Source: Caballeronia sp. SEWSISQ10-4 2 (lineage in GTDB: Bacteria; Pseudomonadota; Gammaproteobacteria; Burkholderiales; Burkholderiaceae). From it: a DNA stretch of 64,000 nucleotides. Shown piece after piece: positions 18,469 to 26,963 of the stretch (positions are counted from its first letter, which is position 1; every line of letters begins with the position of its first letter). A program made the translations under genes and the position numbers. The notes under the pieces are model-generated. The model was not told the origin of the DNA, made no database searches, and saw only the letters and a list, made by a program, of their open reading frames with translations. The DNA is taken from NCBI RefSeq assembly GCF_030464885.1, contig NZ_JALPRJ010000026.1, forward strand, positions 48,165 through 112,164. The letters run 5' to 3'.

Positions 18469-19273
18469 CGAGGTCTCCCGGCAAGGTGATCTTATAAGCC
18501 GGATGCAGACGACCGCCAGGCACCAGCGCGCGCTTTCCCCGCCCCAGATCGACGCCATCCATCGGCACGTGTGACAGCCACGCGTGCCGATGGCGATCGG
18601 CCAGCGCCAGGAACAGCCGCTTGGCCTTGATGCTGCGGCAGTGGCGCAGCATCAGGCCAACCCGCTGCGGCCGCAGCGTCGTCATGGCCTGCATCAGCGC
18701 ATCCACTTCGTAGACCTGCGCCGCATCTGATACGCCATCGCACAATTCCAGCATGGCTCGCTCCGGCGTTGAACAAATCAGGGCATCGGCACCGGGAGCA
18801 GCCTGGTGCCATGCCAACCCCTGATCCGACAGCTCCGCCTCGGATACCTCTACCGTGAACGACACGGGTGGCAGATCGAATGGCCCCTTGCCCAGATACT
18901 CGACGCGCTGCGCCAATGGGAGCTTGCAGAGCCAACCCGGAGGCCGTCCCGGCCCATACAGCGTGACCGTCCCCACATCGCCCAGGCGCAGGTAGTGTTC
19001 GTGCCCCTGCAGGCCGAGCGCGAAACGGCCTCCAACGCGCAGCGGCATCCCTTCATCGACCTGCAGGCTGCGAATCACGCCCTCCCACTGCAGGCGGCCT
19101 CCCTTGCGCATATAGACGCCGCGCGCAGGCGACACCAGCCACCCGCTGCTCACGTAGCGCGCGACGAGGCTGTTGGAATAGTCGTGAACCCGCAGCCATC
19201 GACTCGACACCAGACGCGTATCGCCCAGTTCGGCCAGTAGAAGGTTCAATTTTCCTGTATTTTGATCACCCAT
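18452..19273 (-). CDS. AbiEi-type antitoxin and transcriptional repressor
   Basis: This 273-residue protein begins with an N-terminal winged helix-turn-helix (KLNLLLAELGDTRLVSSRWLRVHDYSNSLVARYVSSGWLVSPARGVYMRKGG), followed by the larger AbiEi antitoxin domain (ALGLQGHEHYLRLG...VEVSEAELSDQGLAWH...LICSTPERAMLELCDGV). AbiEi neutralises AbiEii and represses its own operon. Start is placed at ATG 19273; the frame stays open upstream, but that part lacks family features and runs through the operators. The start codon lies in the spacer of a 13-bp-arm palindrome. The gene is intact although its toxin partner is broken. Confidence 0.85.
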   Translation of the reverse strand: MGDQNTGKLNLLLAELGDTRLVSSRWLRVHDYSNSLVARYVSSGWLVSPARGVYMRKGGRLQWEGVIRSLQVDEGMPLRVGGRFALGLQGHEHYLRLGDVGTVTLYGPGRPPGWLCKLPLAQRVEYLGKGPFDLPPVSFTVEVSEAELSDQGLAWHQAAPGADALICSTPERAMLELCDGVSDAAQVYEVDALMQAMTTLRPQRVGLMLRHCRSIKAKRLFLALADRHRHAWLSHVPMDGVDLGRGKRALVPGGRLHPAYKITLPGDLDEHLA

Positions 19274-19287
19274 AGTGATCAAAATAC
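19257..19287. promoter_or_regulatory. AbiEi operator 1, over the start codon
   Basis: A perfect inverted repeat is formed by GTATTTTGATCAC (19257-19269) and GTGATCAAAATAC (19275-19287), separated by CCATA. The antitoxin start codon falls in the spacer. Its core ATCAC-N5-GTGAT recurs in operator 2. Confidence 0.7.
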
Positions 19288-19333
19288 TCTTCTTATAAAC
19301 CCCTGCCAAGCCCCGCGAGTTCGATAGAGGGGA

Positions 19334-19362
19334 AAAACAATCACTCATAGTGATCGTTTTTG
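19334..19362. promoter_or_regulatory. AbiEi operator 2
   Basis: A second inverted repeat is formed by AAAAACAATCAC (19334-19345) and GTGATCGTTTTT (19351-19362), with 5-bp spacer TCATA and a single arm mismatch. It is centred 76 bp upstream of operator 1, so the pair brackets the likely promoter. Known AbiEi repressors use two such sites cooperatively. Confidence 0.68.
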
Positions 19363-19730
19363 GACGACTACAAACCAATTCATGACTAGCAGTCGCCGAC
19401 GCAAGGGAAATCATCGCTCCATCCCCCTTGTCATCGGCGATCTGAAAGTCGTCAAGAACTGACGGTGTGAAACTCACAGCGTGGAACCAACCTTTCTTGG
19501 TTCATTTTCTTCGGGTCTGATTTATTCACGGCCTGATTCTTCTTTGGTTTTTCTTCGCTCCTCTCCGTTGTAGCCCTCACAGTTGTTCACATTCTGAGCG
19601 GATTAGCCGCTGAGGGCAGCCGCGGTGCAGAACCAGTTTGGCATTTGATCCCGCCATCGCGCTCTCGCCCCATCACGGTGAATTTCGAACCGTCCGTTTT
19701 AGGTGAATTTGACGCCGCCGCTGACACCCC
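19363..19730. other. Gap between AbiE operators and integrase 3' end
   Basis: These 368 bp contain no recognisable gene. A 26-codon open frame on the plus strand (19382-19462) has no family features. A small hairpin (GAACCAA 19484-19490 / TTGGTTC 19497-19503) is followed by ATTTTCTT and could act as a weak plus-strand terminator. Confidence 0.35.
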
Positions 19731-20987
19731 TTACACCGTCGCACTCAGTACCGGTACGACCACGTTCTCCGGCATCAGCTTCGGCACGTAGGTCTGGCCA
19801 CCGCCCCAGGCATCGACCAGGTTGGCCCACTCTTGCAGCATGTGGCGCCGCTGCTCGGCGTACTCGGCCTTGTTGTAGACCGAACGCGAGGAACGTCCGT
19901 CCTCGTGCGCCAGGCACTTCTCGATCCAGTCGCGGTTGAAGCCGATTTCGTTCAACAGCGTCGAGCCGGTGCGGCGCAGGTCATGGACGGTGAACGGTTG
20001 TAGCGGCAGCCCTTTGGTTTTTGCAGCCGCCGCCACAAGTTGCGTGACACGATTCAAGGTTGCATTGGACATGAATCGCTCCGCATCGTAACGAGAAGGG
20101 AAAACGAACCTTGAGCCCGCCGCACAGGCGTGCAGCGTGACGAAGATGTCGAGCGCCTGGCGCGACAGATAGACCACATGCGGATTGCGTCCCTTCATCC
20201 GCTGCTTCGGGATCGTCCAGGTCGCGCTCTCGAAATCGACCTCATCCCAGGTGGCCTGGACCAGTTCGCTCTTGCGCACCAGCGTCAGCAGAATCAGGCG
20301 CAGCGCCAGCTTGATGGTCGGATAGGTCGCCACTAAGTCCATCTGTTGCACCATCAGCCGGATTTCCAGCGGCGACAAGGCGCGATCCTTCGGCACGAAG
20401 GTGGCGATCGAGGCCACTCCCACGCTGTTAGCGGGGTTGTCCACCTTTTCACCGTGGGCGATGGCGAAGACATAGACCTGCTTCACGATGTCCCGAATCT
20501 GCACCGCAGTGGCCGGCGCCCCGCGTTCCTTGACCTTGTTGCACAAGGCCCGTAAGTCTTCGGCCTGGATTTCGGTCAGCAGGCGATTCTGGAAAACCGG
20601 CAGGATGTCCCGGTCAATGATGTGCTTGCGCATGGCGCGGGTGCTGTCAGCCAACCTTGCATTGGCCAGCCATGTCTCCATCGCCGTGCCGAAGGTCTTG
20701 ATGGCGACCACACGGCGTTTCTCGCGTTGCTTTTTAAGCGCGGGCGATATGCCCTTGAGAACGGTTTTCCGCGCGTCCAGGAGCAGTTCGCGCGCCATCG
20801 CCAGCGAAATACCGTCAGGGCCATAACGCCCGAGGGTCAGCGTTTCCCGGCGTCCGTTGAAACGGTAGTCGTAGAGGAAAGTGACGGTACCGCTGGGCGA
20901 TACCGTCACGTACATCCCGTCCCAGTCAGAAGCCTTATAAATCTTGGACTTAGGCTTCAGATTGCGCAGTGCAGCGTCGGCAAGCAT
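19731..20987 (-). CDS. Tyrosine-recombinase integrase (P4-like, DUF4102 arm-binding domain)
   Basis: This 418-residue site-specific recombinase is presumably what inserted the island at guaA. The N-terminal arm-DNA-binding domain (LKPKSKIYKASDWDGMYVTVSPSGTVTFLYDYRFNGRRETLTLGRYG) precedes a SAM-like core-binding domain and the catalytic domain. The active-site set is visible: Arg238 (LVRKSEL), His335 and Arg338 (HDLRRT), His361 (CLAHED) and nucleophile Tyr371 (SVYNKAEY). Start at 20987 follows AGGAGGAAAA, a strong ribosome binding site. Full length, no damage seen. Confidence 0.93.
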   Translation of the reverse strand: MLADAALRNLKPKSKIYKASDWDGMYVTVSPSGTVTFLYDYRFNGRRETLTLGRYGPDGISLAMARELLLDARKTVLKGISPALKKQREKRRVVAIKTFGTAMETWLANARLADSTRAMRKHIIDRDILPVFQNRLLTEIQAEDLRALCNKVKERGAPATAVQIRDIVKQVYVFAIAHGEKVDNPANSVGVASIATFVPKDRALSPLEIRLMVQQMDLVATYPTIKLALRLILLTLVRKSELVQATWDEVDFESATWTIPKQRMKGRNPHVVYLSRQALDIFVTLHACAAGSRFVFPSRYDAERFMSNATLNRVTQLVAAAAKTKGLPLQPFTVHDLRRTGSTLLNEIGFNRDWIEKCLAHEDGRSSRSVYNKAEYAEQRRHMLQEWANLVDAWGGGQTYVPKLMPENVVVPVLSATV

Positions 20988-21286
20988 CGAGGTTTTCCTC
21001 CTGTTTTTTGACGGCTTTTACCGTCAGGGATCAGGAGACCTGCTGATGCCCGGAAAGCCGCATAAAACAAGCTTTCCCGAGAAGACTTTTACCGTCAAAG
21101 ACGGTAAAAGTCTGAATAGTGAACAGGAGGGTCTTAATTCGGCCTCGATTCTTACCGTCAGTTCTACCGTCAACCTGTTTTGCTGGCCGACGATAGCTAC
21201 CGATAGATACCGTAACGTATTTACTTCTAAATCAACACGTTATGGCAGTTTTCCGATAGCTGGCGATAGCCTCGAAGGACGTTAAT
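20988..21286. promoter_or_regulatory. Integrase upstream region with TACCGTCA repeats (attP arm)
   Basis: This 299-bp segment between int and guaA carries four same-orientation copies of TACCGTCA, with the core ACCGTCA at 21020, 21091, 21154 and 21166. One lies within TGACGG-6-CCGTCA (21009-21026) and another within a 14-bp-arm palindrome. The segment is AT-rich compared with the flanks. Integrase arm-type sites and/or an int operator are the likely roles. Confidence 0.55.
21083..21113. repeat. Perfect 14-bp inverted repeat upstream of int
   Basis: AGACTTTTACCGTC (21083-21096) and GACGGTAAAAGTCT (21100-21113) are separated by AAA. The arms are perfect, and no T-run follows, so an operator or recombination site is more likely than a terminator. 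Confidence 0.7.
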
Positions 21287-22867
21287 TCACTCCCACTCGA
21301 TCGTAGCCGGCGGTTTCCCCGAAATATCATAAACAACGCGATTAATCCCGCGAACCTCGTTAATGATCCGGTTCGAAACATGCCCTAACAACTCATGCGG
21401 CAGATGTGCCCACTGCGCGGTCATGAAATCCAGCGTCTGCACGGCCCGCAGAGCCACCACATACTCATAAGTCCGTCCATCGCCCATCACGCCCACGCTT
21501 TTCACCGGCAGGAACACCGCAAAAGCCTGACTCGTGAGTTCATACCAGGACTTGCCCGATTCCTTATCGAAGGTATTCCTCAACGTTTCGATAAAAATCG
21601 CATCCGCATGACGCAGCAGATCCGCAAACTCGCGCTTGACCTCGCCCAGAATCCGCACACCTAACCCCGGCCCCGGGAACGGATGCCGATAAACCATCGC
21701 CGGCGGCAATCCGAGCTTCACGCCCAATTCCCGCACTTCGTCCTTGAACAATTCGCGCAACGGCTCAAGCAACTTAAGGTTCAGCGTCTCGGGCAAACCG
21801 CCCACGTTGTGATGACTCTTGATCGTATGGCCCTTCTTGCCCTTGCCCGCCGACTCGATCACATCCGGATAAATCGTCCCTTGCGCGAGCCACTTCGCGT
21901 CTTTCAGCTTATTGGCTTCCGTCTGGAACACTTCAACAAACTCGGCGCCAATAATCTTCCGCTTCGCCTCCGGATCCGTCACACCGGCAAGCTTCGACAA
22001 AAACACTTCGCTCGCATCGACGTGAATCACCTTCACGCCAAGGTGATCGGCGAACGTGGTCATGACCTGTTCAGCTTCGTTCAATCGCAGCAAACCGTGA
22101 TCGACGAACACGCACGTCAATTGCGCCCCGATCGCGCGATGCAAAAGCGCCGCCGCCACCGACGAATCCACACCACCCGACAAGCCGAGAATCACGTGCT
22201 CATCGCCGACTTGTGCGCGGATCTTTTCCACGGCTTCATCGACGTAATGCCCCATCTCCCAATCCGGCCGCGCACCGCACAACTCGAGCACGAAGCGGTC
22301 GAGCATCGCCCGTCCCTGCACCGTGTGCGTGACTTCCGGATGCCATTGAAGGCCGTAGAAATGGCGCTCGTCGTCGGCCATTGCGGCGACCGGGCAAGCC
22401 GGCGTCGATGCCATCAGCTTGAATCCGACCGGCATGTCCGACACCTTGTCGCCGTGGCTCATCCACACTTTCAGCATGCCGTGACCTTCGGCAGTCTGGA
22501 AGTCTTCAATGCCGTTCAGGAAGCTCGTGTGGTTATGCGCCCGCACTTCGGCATAGCCGAATTCACGGACATTGCCGAGTACGACCTTGCCGCCGAGTTG
22601 TTCGGCCATCGTCTGCATGCCGTAGCAAATACCGAGCACCGGCACGCCGAGATCGAAGACGGTTTGCGGCGCACGCGGCGAACCGCCTTCGGTAACCGAG
22701 TTCGGACCGCCCGACAAAATGATGCCCTTCGGCGCAAAATCGCGGATGAACGCTTCGTCGACGTCGTACGGATGGATCTCCGAATACACATGTGATTCGC
22801 GGATGCGTCGTGCGATCAACTGGGTGACTTGGGAGCCGAAATCGAGAATCAGGATCTTGTCGTGCAT
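21287..22867 (-). CDS. guaA: GMP synthase (glutamine-hydrolysing)
   Basis: This enzyme converts XMP, ATP and glutamine to GMP, the last step of guanine nucleotide synthesis. The 526-residue protein starts at [13 protein letters not shown]; the frame continues upstream without conservation. It has the class I glutamine amidotransferase domain (Cys81 in LGICYGMQT, His/Glu in [10 protein letters not shown]), the ATP pyrophosphatase P-loop [12 protein letters not shown], and the C-terminal dimerisation domain ending PPATIEWE. Its 3' end is the island integration site, but the C-terminus is preserved, so function should be intact. Confidence 0.98.
   Translation of the reverse strand: MHDKILILDFGSQVTQLIARRIRESHVYSEIHPYDVDEAFIRDFAPKGIILSGGPNSVTEGGSPRAPQTVFDLGVPVLGICYGMQTMAEQLGGKVVLGNVREFGYAEVRAHNHTSFLNGIEDFQTAEGHGMLKVWMSHGDKVSDMPVGFKLMASTPACPVAAMADDERHFYGLQWHPEVTHTVQGRAMLDRFVLELCGARPDWEMGHYVDEAVEKIRAQVGDEHVILGLSGGVDSSVAAALLHRAIGAQLTCVFVDHGLLRLNEAEQVMTTFADHLGVKVIHVDASEVFLSKLAGVTDPEAKRKIIGAEFVEVFQTEANKLKDAKWLAQGTIYPDVIESAGKGKKGHTIKSHHNVGGLPETLNLKLLEPLRELFKDEVRELGVKLGLPPAMVYRHPFPGPGLGVRILGEVKREFADLLRHADAIFIETLRNTFDKESGKSWYELTSQAFAVFLPVKSVGVMGDGRTYEYVVALRAVQTLDFMTAQWAHLPHELLGHVSNRIINEVRGINRVVYDISGKPPATIEWE
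21289..21304. repeat. Proximal attachment-site repeat (guaA 3' end)
   Basis: ACTCCCACTCGATCGT is the guaA C-terminal coding sequence (TIEWE and the start of the stop codon) and matches 7957-7972 at 15 of 16 bases in the same orientation. Confidence 0.78.
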
Positions 22868-23072
22868 GGCAGCGGCCAGAAGGCGAGTGAACGGAAACGG
22901 TTGGCAAAAGCGAAAGCGCAAGCAGCAGGAGCAGTGTCCCGCGCATTGCGTCGCGCAGAAAGTTTAACGGCCGGCACTTGTTGCCGACCGCAGCAAGACA
23001 GATTCATCGATACAACGAAACCCGAAGCTCCGTTCCTCGATCGGTGTTCGAACGACGCACTCGCCCGAGCGT

Positions 23073-23888
23073 TCAGTGCGGATCGCGGCGAACCGGGTCG
23101 ATGAGCTGGCCCGTGATTGGATCAACAGTACGACCTGTAACCGGGTCGATCGCTCGACCGGTTTCAGGATCGATCTTGTGACCGCTGACGGGATCGAACG
23201 CCCGGCCGGTGGCGGGATCGAGCGAACGGCCCGTCGCCGGGTCGATGGCATGTCCGGTAGCAGGATCAAACGCAGTAGCCGATGGCGCGGGCGCTTCGGA
23301 ACGTGGAATAGCCTCGCCCACGACCGGCTCGGCCATCTCACTATCCCAGCGGGGATTCGCCGGCGCAACGGGATCGGACGACAAAGGCCTCGGCGGCGGA
23401 GTCACACGCTCCACACGCTCTTCGGCCTTGGTCTTCGCCGCACGCTTCTCGGCGCGCTCAGCGGCAGCAGCCCCGGCCAGCGCGGCGCGCTCGCGCCGCC
23501 GCACAGCACCGGACAAGCGCACGCTTCCGAGCCCGAGCACCAGCATGACCACACCGACCAATGCCGCAATTACCTGCCCGAAACCCGTCAACTCGGGCGT
23601 GTGCAGCCCGAGCAGCCAGACCATCATCACGATTGCCGACAACCACTCCACATGTCCCGACACCTTGGCGGCCGTCGCGGTCAACGCGCCATCGATAGCA
23701 GCATGAACCGCAAGCCACGCGATACCAATGAGCGCCACCCCGAACAACTGCCCTACAAACGGCGGCTGCACGGTCACGAGATGCATCGATGCCCATAGAG
23801 CTGTCCATGGCGTGAGCAGAAACAGCACGCCGAAGGCCAGGAAGATCAGTGCATTGATGACAAGGACAGCGCGCAGCAGCGGTTTCAT
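23073..23888 (-). CDS. Membrane protein with C-terminal DPxTG octapeptide repeats
   Basis: This 271-residue protein of unknown function has four hydrophobic helices in residues 1-130 (including VLVINALIFLAFGVLFLLTPW and QVIAALVGVVMLVLGLG). A charged Ala/Arg/Lys/Glu stretch (GAVRRRERAALAGAAAAERAEKRAAKTKAEERVERV) and a Pro-rich linker follow. The protein ends with seven tandem 8-residue units of the form DP(A/V/E/I)(T/S)G(H/R/Q)xx (about residues 202-264). It starts 2 nt after the guaB stop and precedes guaA, so it is probably co-transcribed with purine genes. No role in purine metabolism can be claimed. Confidence 0.8.
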   Translation of the reverse strand: MKPLLRAVLVINALIFLAFGVLFLLTPWTALWASMHLVTVQPPFVGQLFGVALIGIAWLAVHAAIDGALTATAAKVSGHVEWLSAIVMMVWLLGLHTPELTGFGQVIAALVGVVMLVLGLGSVRLSGAVRRRERAALAGAAAAERAEKRAAKTKAEERVERVTPPPRPLSSDPVAPANPRWDSEMAEPVVGEAIPRSEAPAPSATAFDPATGHAIDPATGRSLDPATGRAFDPVSGHKIDPETGRAIDPVTGRTVDPITGQLIDPVRRDPH

Positions 23889-23890
23889 GG

Positions 23891-25351
23891 TCAGTCCACG
23901 TGGTAGTTGGGCGCTTCCTTCGTGATCTGCACGTCGTGCACGTGCGACTCGCGCATGCCGGCGCCCGTGATCTGGACGAATTCGGCCTTGTCGTGCATTT
24001 CAGCGATATTGCGGCAGCCGCAATAACCCATGCTTGCCCGGACGCCGCCGACCACCTGGAACAGAATGGCGTTGACCGAGCCTTTATAAGCGACCTGCCC
24101 TTCGATGCCTTCGGGCACGAGCTTGTCGATATTCGCCGAGTTGTCCTGGAAATACCGGTCCGCCGCGCCGTCCTTCATCGCGCCGACCGAACCCATGCCT
24201 CGATACGCCTTGAACTGACGGCCCTGGAACAGGAAAACGTCGCCGGGAGATTCTTCCGTGCCGGCAAGCATGCTGCCCATCATCACGGCGTCGGCACCTG
24301 CGGCGAGCGCCTTGCTGACATCGCCGGAAAAACGCACGCCGCCGTCCGAGATCACCGGCACGCCGGAGCCGCGCAATGCGTCAGACACGTTCGCCACCGC
24401 CGTGATTTGCGGTACGCCGACGCCCGCCACGATCCGCGTCGTGCAGATCGAACCCGGGCCAATACCCACTTTCACGCCGTCCGCGCCGTATTCCACGAGC
24501 GCCTTGGCAGCTGCAGCCGTGGCGATATTCCCGCCGATCACTTCAATATGCGGATAGTTCTGCTTCACCCAGCGCACGCGTTCGAGCACGCCCTGGCTAT
24601 GCCCGTGCGCCGTATCCACGACGATCACGTCAACACCCGCCGCCGACAACAGCTCGACACGCTCTTCGTTTTCCGGACCAACGCCGACTGCCGCGCCAGC
24701 GCGCAGCTTGCCGTGTTCGTCCTTGCAGGCATCCGGGTGTTCGGTTTGCTTCGTGATGTCCTTGACGGTCATCAGGCCGCGCAATTCGAACGCGTCGTTG
24801 ACCACCAGCACGCGTTCCAGCCGATGGCTGTGCATCAGCGCCTTGGCTTCCGCGAGCGGCGTGCCTTCCTTGACGGTCACGAGACGTTCACGCGGCGTCA
24901 TGATCTTGCGCACTTCGTCGTCGAGACGCTCTTCGAAGCGCAGATCCCGGTTCGTCACGATACCGATCAGTTGCGGCCCTTCCACCACCGGAAAGCCGGA
25001 AATGCCGTGCTGTTTCGTGAGAGCAATCACGTCGCGCACTTTCATTTGCGGCGGAACGGTGATCGGATCGCGCACCACGCCTGATTCGAAGCGCTTTACT
25101 TTCGCGACTTCGCGGGCCTGTTCGGCTGCGGTAAGGTTCTTGTGGATGATGCCGACGCCGCCGAGCTGGGCCATCGCGATAGCGAGCCGGCCTTCGGTGA
25201 CTGTGTCCATGGCGGCGGACAGCAGGGGCATATTCAGGGAGATCTTGCGGGTAACCTGGGTTTTCAGGCTGGTGTCGCGCGGGAGAACGTTGGAAAACGC
25301 GGGCACGAGGAGCACGTCATCGAATGTGAGTGCTTTCTGGATCAGACGCAT
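23891..25351 (-). CDS. guaB: Inosine-5'-monophosphate dehydrogenase
   Basis: This enzyme catalyses NAD-dependent oxidation of IMP to XMP, the committed step to GMP. The 486-residue protein starts [26 protein letters not shown] and has the catalytic (beta/alpha)8 barrel with a CBS-pair insertion (about residues 95-200). The active-site loop [15 protein letters not shown] holds the catalytic Cys, and the flap region (RGMGSVGAM) is visible. It heads the guaB - membrane protein - guaA cluster on the minus strand. Confidence 0.98.
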   Translation of the reverse strand: MRLIQKALTFDDVLLVPAFSNVLPRDTSLKTQVTRKISLNMPLLSAAMDTVTEGRLAIAMAQLGGVGIIHKNLTAAEQAREVAKVKRFESGVVRDPITVPPQMKVRDVIALTKQHGISGFPVVEGPQLIGIVTNRDLRFEERLDDEVRKIMTPRERLVTVKEGTPLAEAKALMHSHRLERVLVVNDAFELRGLMTVKDITKQTEHPDACKDEHGKLRAGAAVGVGPENEERVELLSAAGVDVIVVDTAHGHSQGVLERVRWVKQNYPHIEVIGGNIATAAAAKALVEYGADGVKVGIGPGSICTTRIVAGVGVPQITAVANVSDALRGSGVPVISDGGVRFSGDVSKALAAGADAVMMGSMLAGTEESPGDVFLFQGRQFKAYRGMGSVGAMKDGAADRYFQDNSANIDKLVPEGIEGQVAYKGSVNAILFQVVGGVRASMGYCGCRNIAEMHDKAEFVQITGAGMRESHVHDVQITKEAPNYHVD

Positions 25352-25563
25352 GGCAAATCCTATGGGCGCAAAACCGAATTATACCGATAGTTCCCCGGAT
25401 TTTCACTGCCCGAACAGCAGCTTAGCTGGCGTCTCTCGTTTTCCGGCGCAATTTACGGGCCCCGGCCGGGCGGGCGATTTACATCGCCGTTTCGGTTTTT
25501 CGCTCGATTTACGTTCGATATAAGTTCGGTTTTGCGGATGCCAGGACGCCGCGGCAATGCCCC

Positions 25564-25893
25564 TTATCGCGCTTCTTTACGCGTCCACCGCCGCCCTTCA
25601 ATGGATCCGCCGCGCCGCGTCTTCTCCACCCGCCTCTGCCGCGCAACTTTCGGATCGACCTTCAAGGGCCGATAAATCTCCACCCGGTCGCGATCGGCGA
25701 GCACCTCATCCAGCGGCCGGATCTTCCCGAAAATGCCCACTTTCTGCACATCAAGATCGATCTCGGGAAACCGCGCGAGCAATCCGCTCGCCTCTATAGC
25801 CTCCCGCACAGTCACGCCCTCGCCCAGCGAAAGCGCGCAAATCGCGCTGTTTCCCTCCGGCAACGCGTAGCAAACCTCAATAGAAAGTGTCAT
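25564..25893 (-). CDS. rnfH: RnfH-family ubiquitin-like protein
   Basis: This 109-residue beta-grasp protein (MTLSIEVCYALPEGNSAICALSLGEGVTVREAIEASGLLARFPEIDLDVQKVGIFGKIRPLDEVLADRDRVEIYRPLKVDPKVARQRR) matches the RnfH family, whose function is not settled. Start is the ATG at 25893, which overlaps the ratA stop by one base (TGATG). A GTG one codon upstream is possible. The order smpB (divergent) - ratA - rnfH is the classic proteobacterial arrangement. Confidence 0.92.
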   Translation of the reverse strand: MTLSIEVCYALPEGNSAICALSLGEGVTVREAIEASGLLARFPEIDLDVQKVGIFGKIRPLDEVLADRDRVEIYRPLKVDPKVARQRRVEKTRRGGSIEGRRWTRKEAR

Positions 25894-26327
25894 CACTTCC
25901 CATACCGCTGATCGGCGCGCTTCACGAACGAATCCACGAACGTGTGCGCAATGTGACTGAAAACAGGCCCGATGATCTTCTCGAGAATGATGTTCGAAAA
26001 CTCGTAATGCAACGCGAACTCGATCTTGCAGGCATCGGCCCGCAGCGGCGTGAACCGCCAGTACCCGGTGAACTTCTTGAAAGGACCGTCCATGAACTCC
26101 ATATCGATTGTGGTCGGCCGCGTGTGCACATTGCGCGTCGTGAAATGCTGCTTGATGCCCTTGAAATTGATGTGGATCTTCGCTTCCATGCTGTGTTCGT
26201 CGTGCTGGCCTACCTCAACGCCTCCACACCACGGCAAGAAATTCGGGTAATCGGCGACATCGGTAACGAGGTCGAACATCTGCTCTGCAGAGTGGCGGAT
26301 CAATACAGTTTTCTGGACATCTGCCAT
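25893..26327 (-). CDS. ratA: RatA-family START/coenzyme Q-binding protein
   Basis: This 144-residue START/SRPBCC-fold protein (MADVQKTVLIRHSAEQMFDLVTDVADYPNFLPWCGGVEV...) belongs to the RatA/PasT/Coq10-like family. E. coli RatA was described as a ribosome-association toxin, while homologues act in ubiquinone handling, so the biological role here is uncertain. I chose ATG 26327 over an earlier in-frame start that adds a non-conserved MPRVAPF. It is coupled to rnfH by a 1-nt overlap and divergent from smpB. Confidence 0.92.
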   Translation of the reverse strand: MADVQKTVLIRHSAEQMFDLVTDVADYPNFLPWCGGVEVGQHDEHSMEAKIHINFKGIKQHFTTRNVHTRPTTIDMEFMDGPFKKFTGYWRFTPLRADACKIEFALHYEFSNIILEKIIGPVFSHIAHTFVDSFVKRADQRYGK

Positions 26328-26426
26328 AAAGGGCGCAACGCGTGGCAAGAGTGGGAAGCTTTGCGGGCTTTACCGAGCCCGCGCTGCTAAAATCAGGATT
26401 TTAAACGAGTTAGGCACTTTTCATTC

Positions 26427-26876
26427 ATGAGCATCATCGACAACAGAAAAGCCTTCTTCGATTACTTCATCGAAGATCGCTACGAGGCGGGGCTCGTGCT
26501 GGAAGGGTGGGAAGTCAAGGCTCTCCGGGCCGGCCGCGGCCAGATCAAGGAAGGCTACGTCATCATCCGCGACGGCGAATTGTTCCTGATCGGTGCGCAC
26601 ATCAGCCCGTTGCCTGAAGCATCGACCCACATCCATCCGGATCCGGTCCGCACGCGCAAACTGCTGCTGCATAGCGAAGAGATTTCGAAGCTTATCGGCA
26701 AGGTCGAGCAGAAAGGCCACACGCTCGTGCCGCTGAACTTCCACTACAAAGGCGGTCGCGTGAAGTGCGAGATCGGCCTGGCGAAGGGCAAGAAGCTGCA
26801 CGACAAACGCGAAACCGAGAAAAAGCGCGACTGGGAACGCGAAAAAGCGCAAATCATGCGTGGCGCCAAACATTGA
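26427..26876 (+). CDS. smpB: SsrA-binding protein SmpB
   Basis: This protein binds tmRNA and brings it to stalled ribosomes for trans-translation. The 149-residue protein has the beta-barrel core ([46 protein letters not shown]) and the basic C-terminal tail ([23 protein letters not shown]) that mimics mRNA in the decoding centre. It is the usual family length. A strong terminator follows. Confidence 0.98.
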   Translation: MSIIDNRKAFFDYFIEDRYEAGLVLEGWEVKALRAGRGQIKEGYVIIRDGELFLIGAHISPLPEASTHIHPDPVRTRKLLLHSEEISKLIGKVEQKGHTLVPLNFHYKGGRVKCEIGLAKGKKLHDKRETEKKRDWEREKAQIMRGAKH

Positions 26877-26910
26877 GCGCCACCAGCATGGCAATGAGTC
26901 TGTCAAAACA

Positions 26911-26947
26911 AAAAGGGCGTCGACTTACAAGGTCGACGCCCTTTTTT
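26911..26947. terminator. Bidirectional terminator between smpB and qmcA
   Basis: A perfect 14-bp stem, AAAAGGGCGTCGAC (26911-26924) with GTCGACGCCCTTTT (26932-26945), closes a 7-nt loop and carries a T-run to 26947. It separates the convergent smpB and stomatin-like genes. Confidence 0.9.
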
Positions 26948-26963
26948 ATTCCACCAACGTAGA

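Larger units (their letters stand above)
7957..21304. mobile_element. Putative 13.3-kb genomic island in the guaA 3' end
   Basis: Both ends carry the same-orientation repeat ACTCCCACTC(A/G)ATCGT, which on the minus strand encodes the GuaA C-terminal TIEWE plus part of the stop codon. A tyrosine integrase lies just inside the guaA-proximal end. The cargo is VapBC, a JetABCD system and a broken AbiE pair, typical of defence islands. The guaA 3' end is a recognised integration site for such elements. No conjugation genes are seen, so transfer, if any, would depend on other elements. Boundaries are inferred from the repeats. Confidence 0.8.

Noticed and set aside
19382..19462. 26-codon plus-strand open frame between AbiE and int
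   Set aside because: It is very short, with no ribosome binding site seen and no recognisable family.
25893..26327. RatA-RnfH as a toxin-antitoxin module
   Set aside because: The pair is a conserved core arrangement next to smpB; the toxin label is historical and a toxin-antitoxin role is not supported by the sequence.
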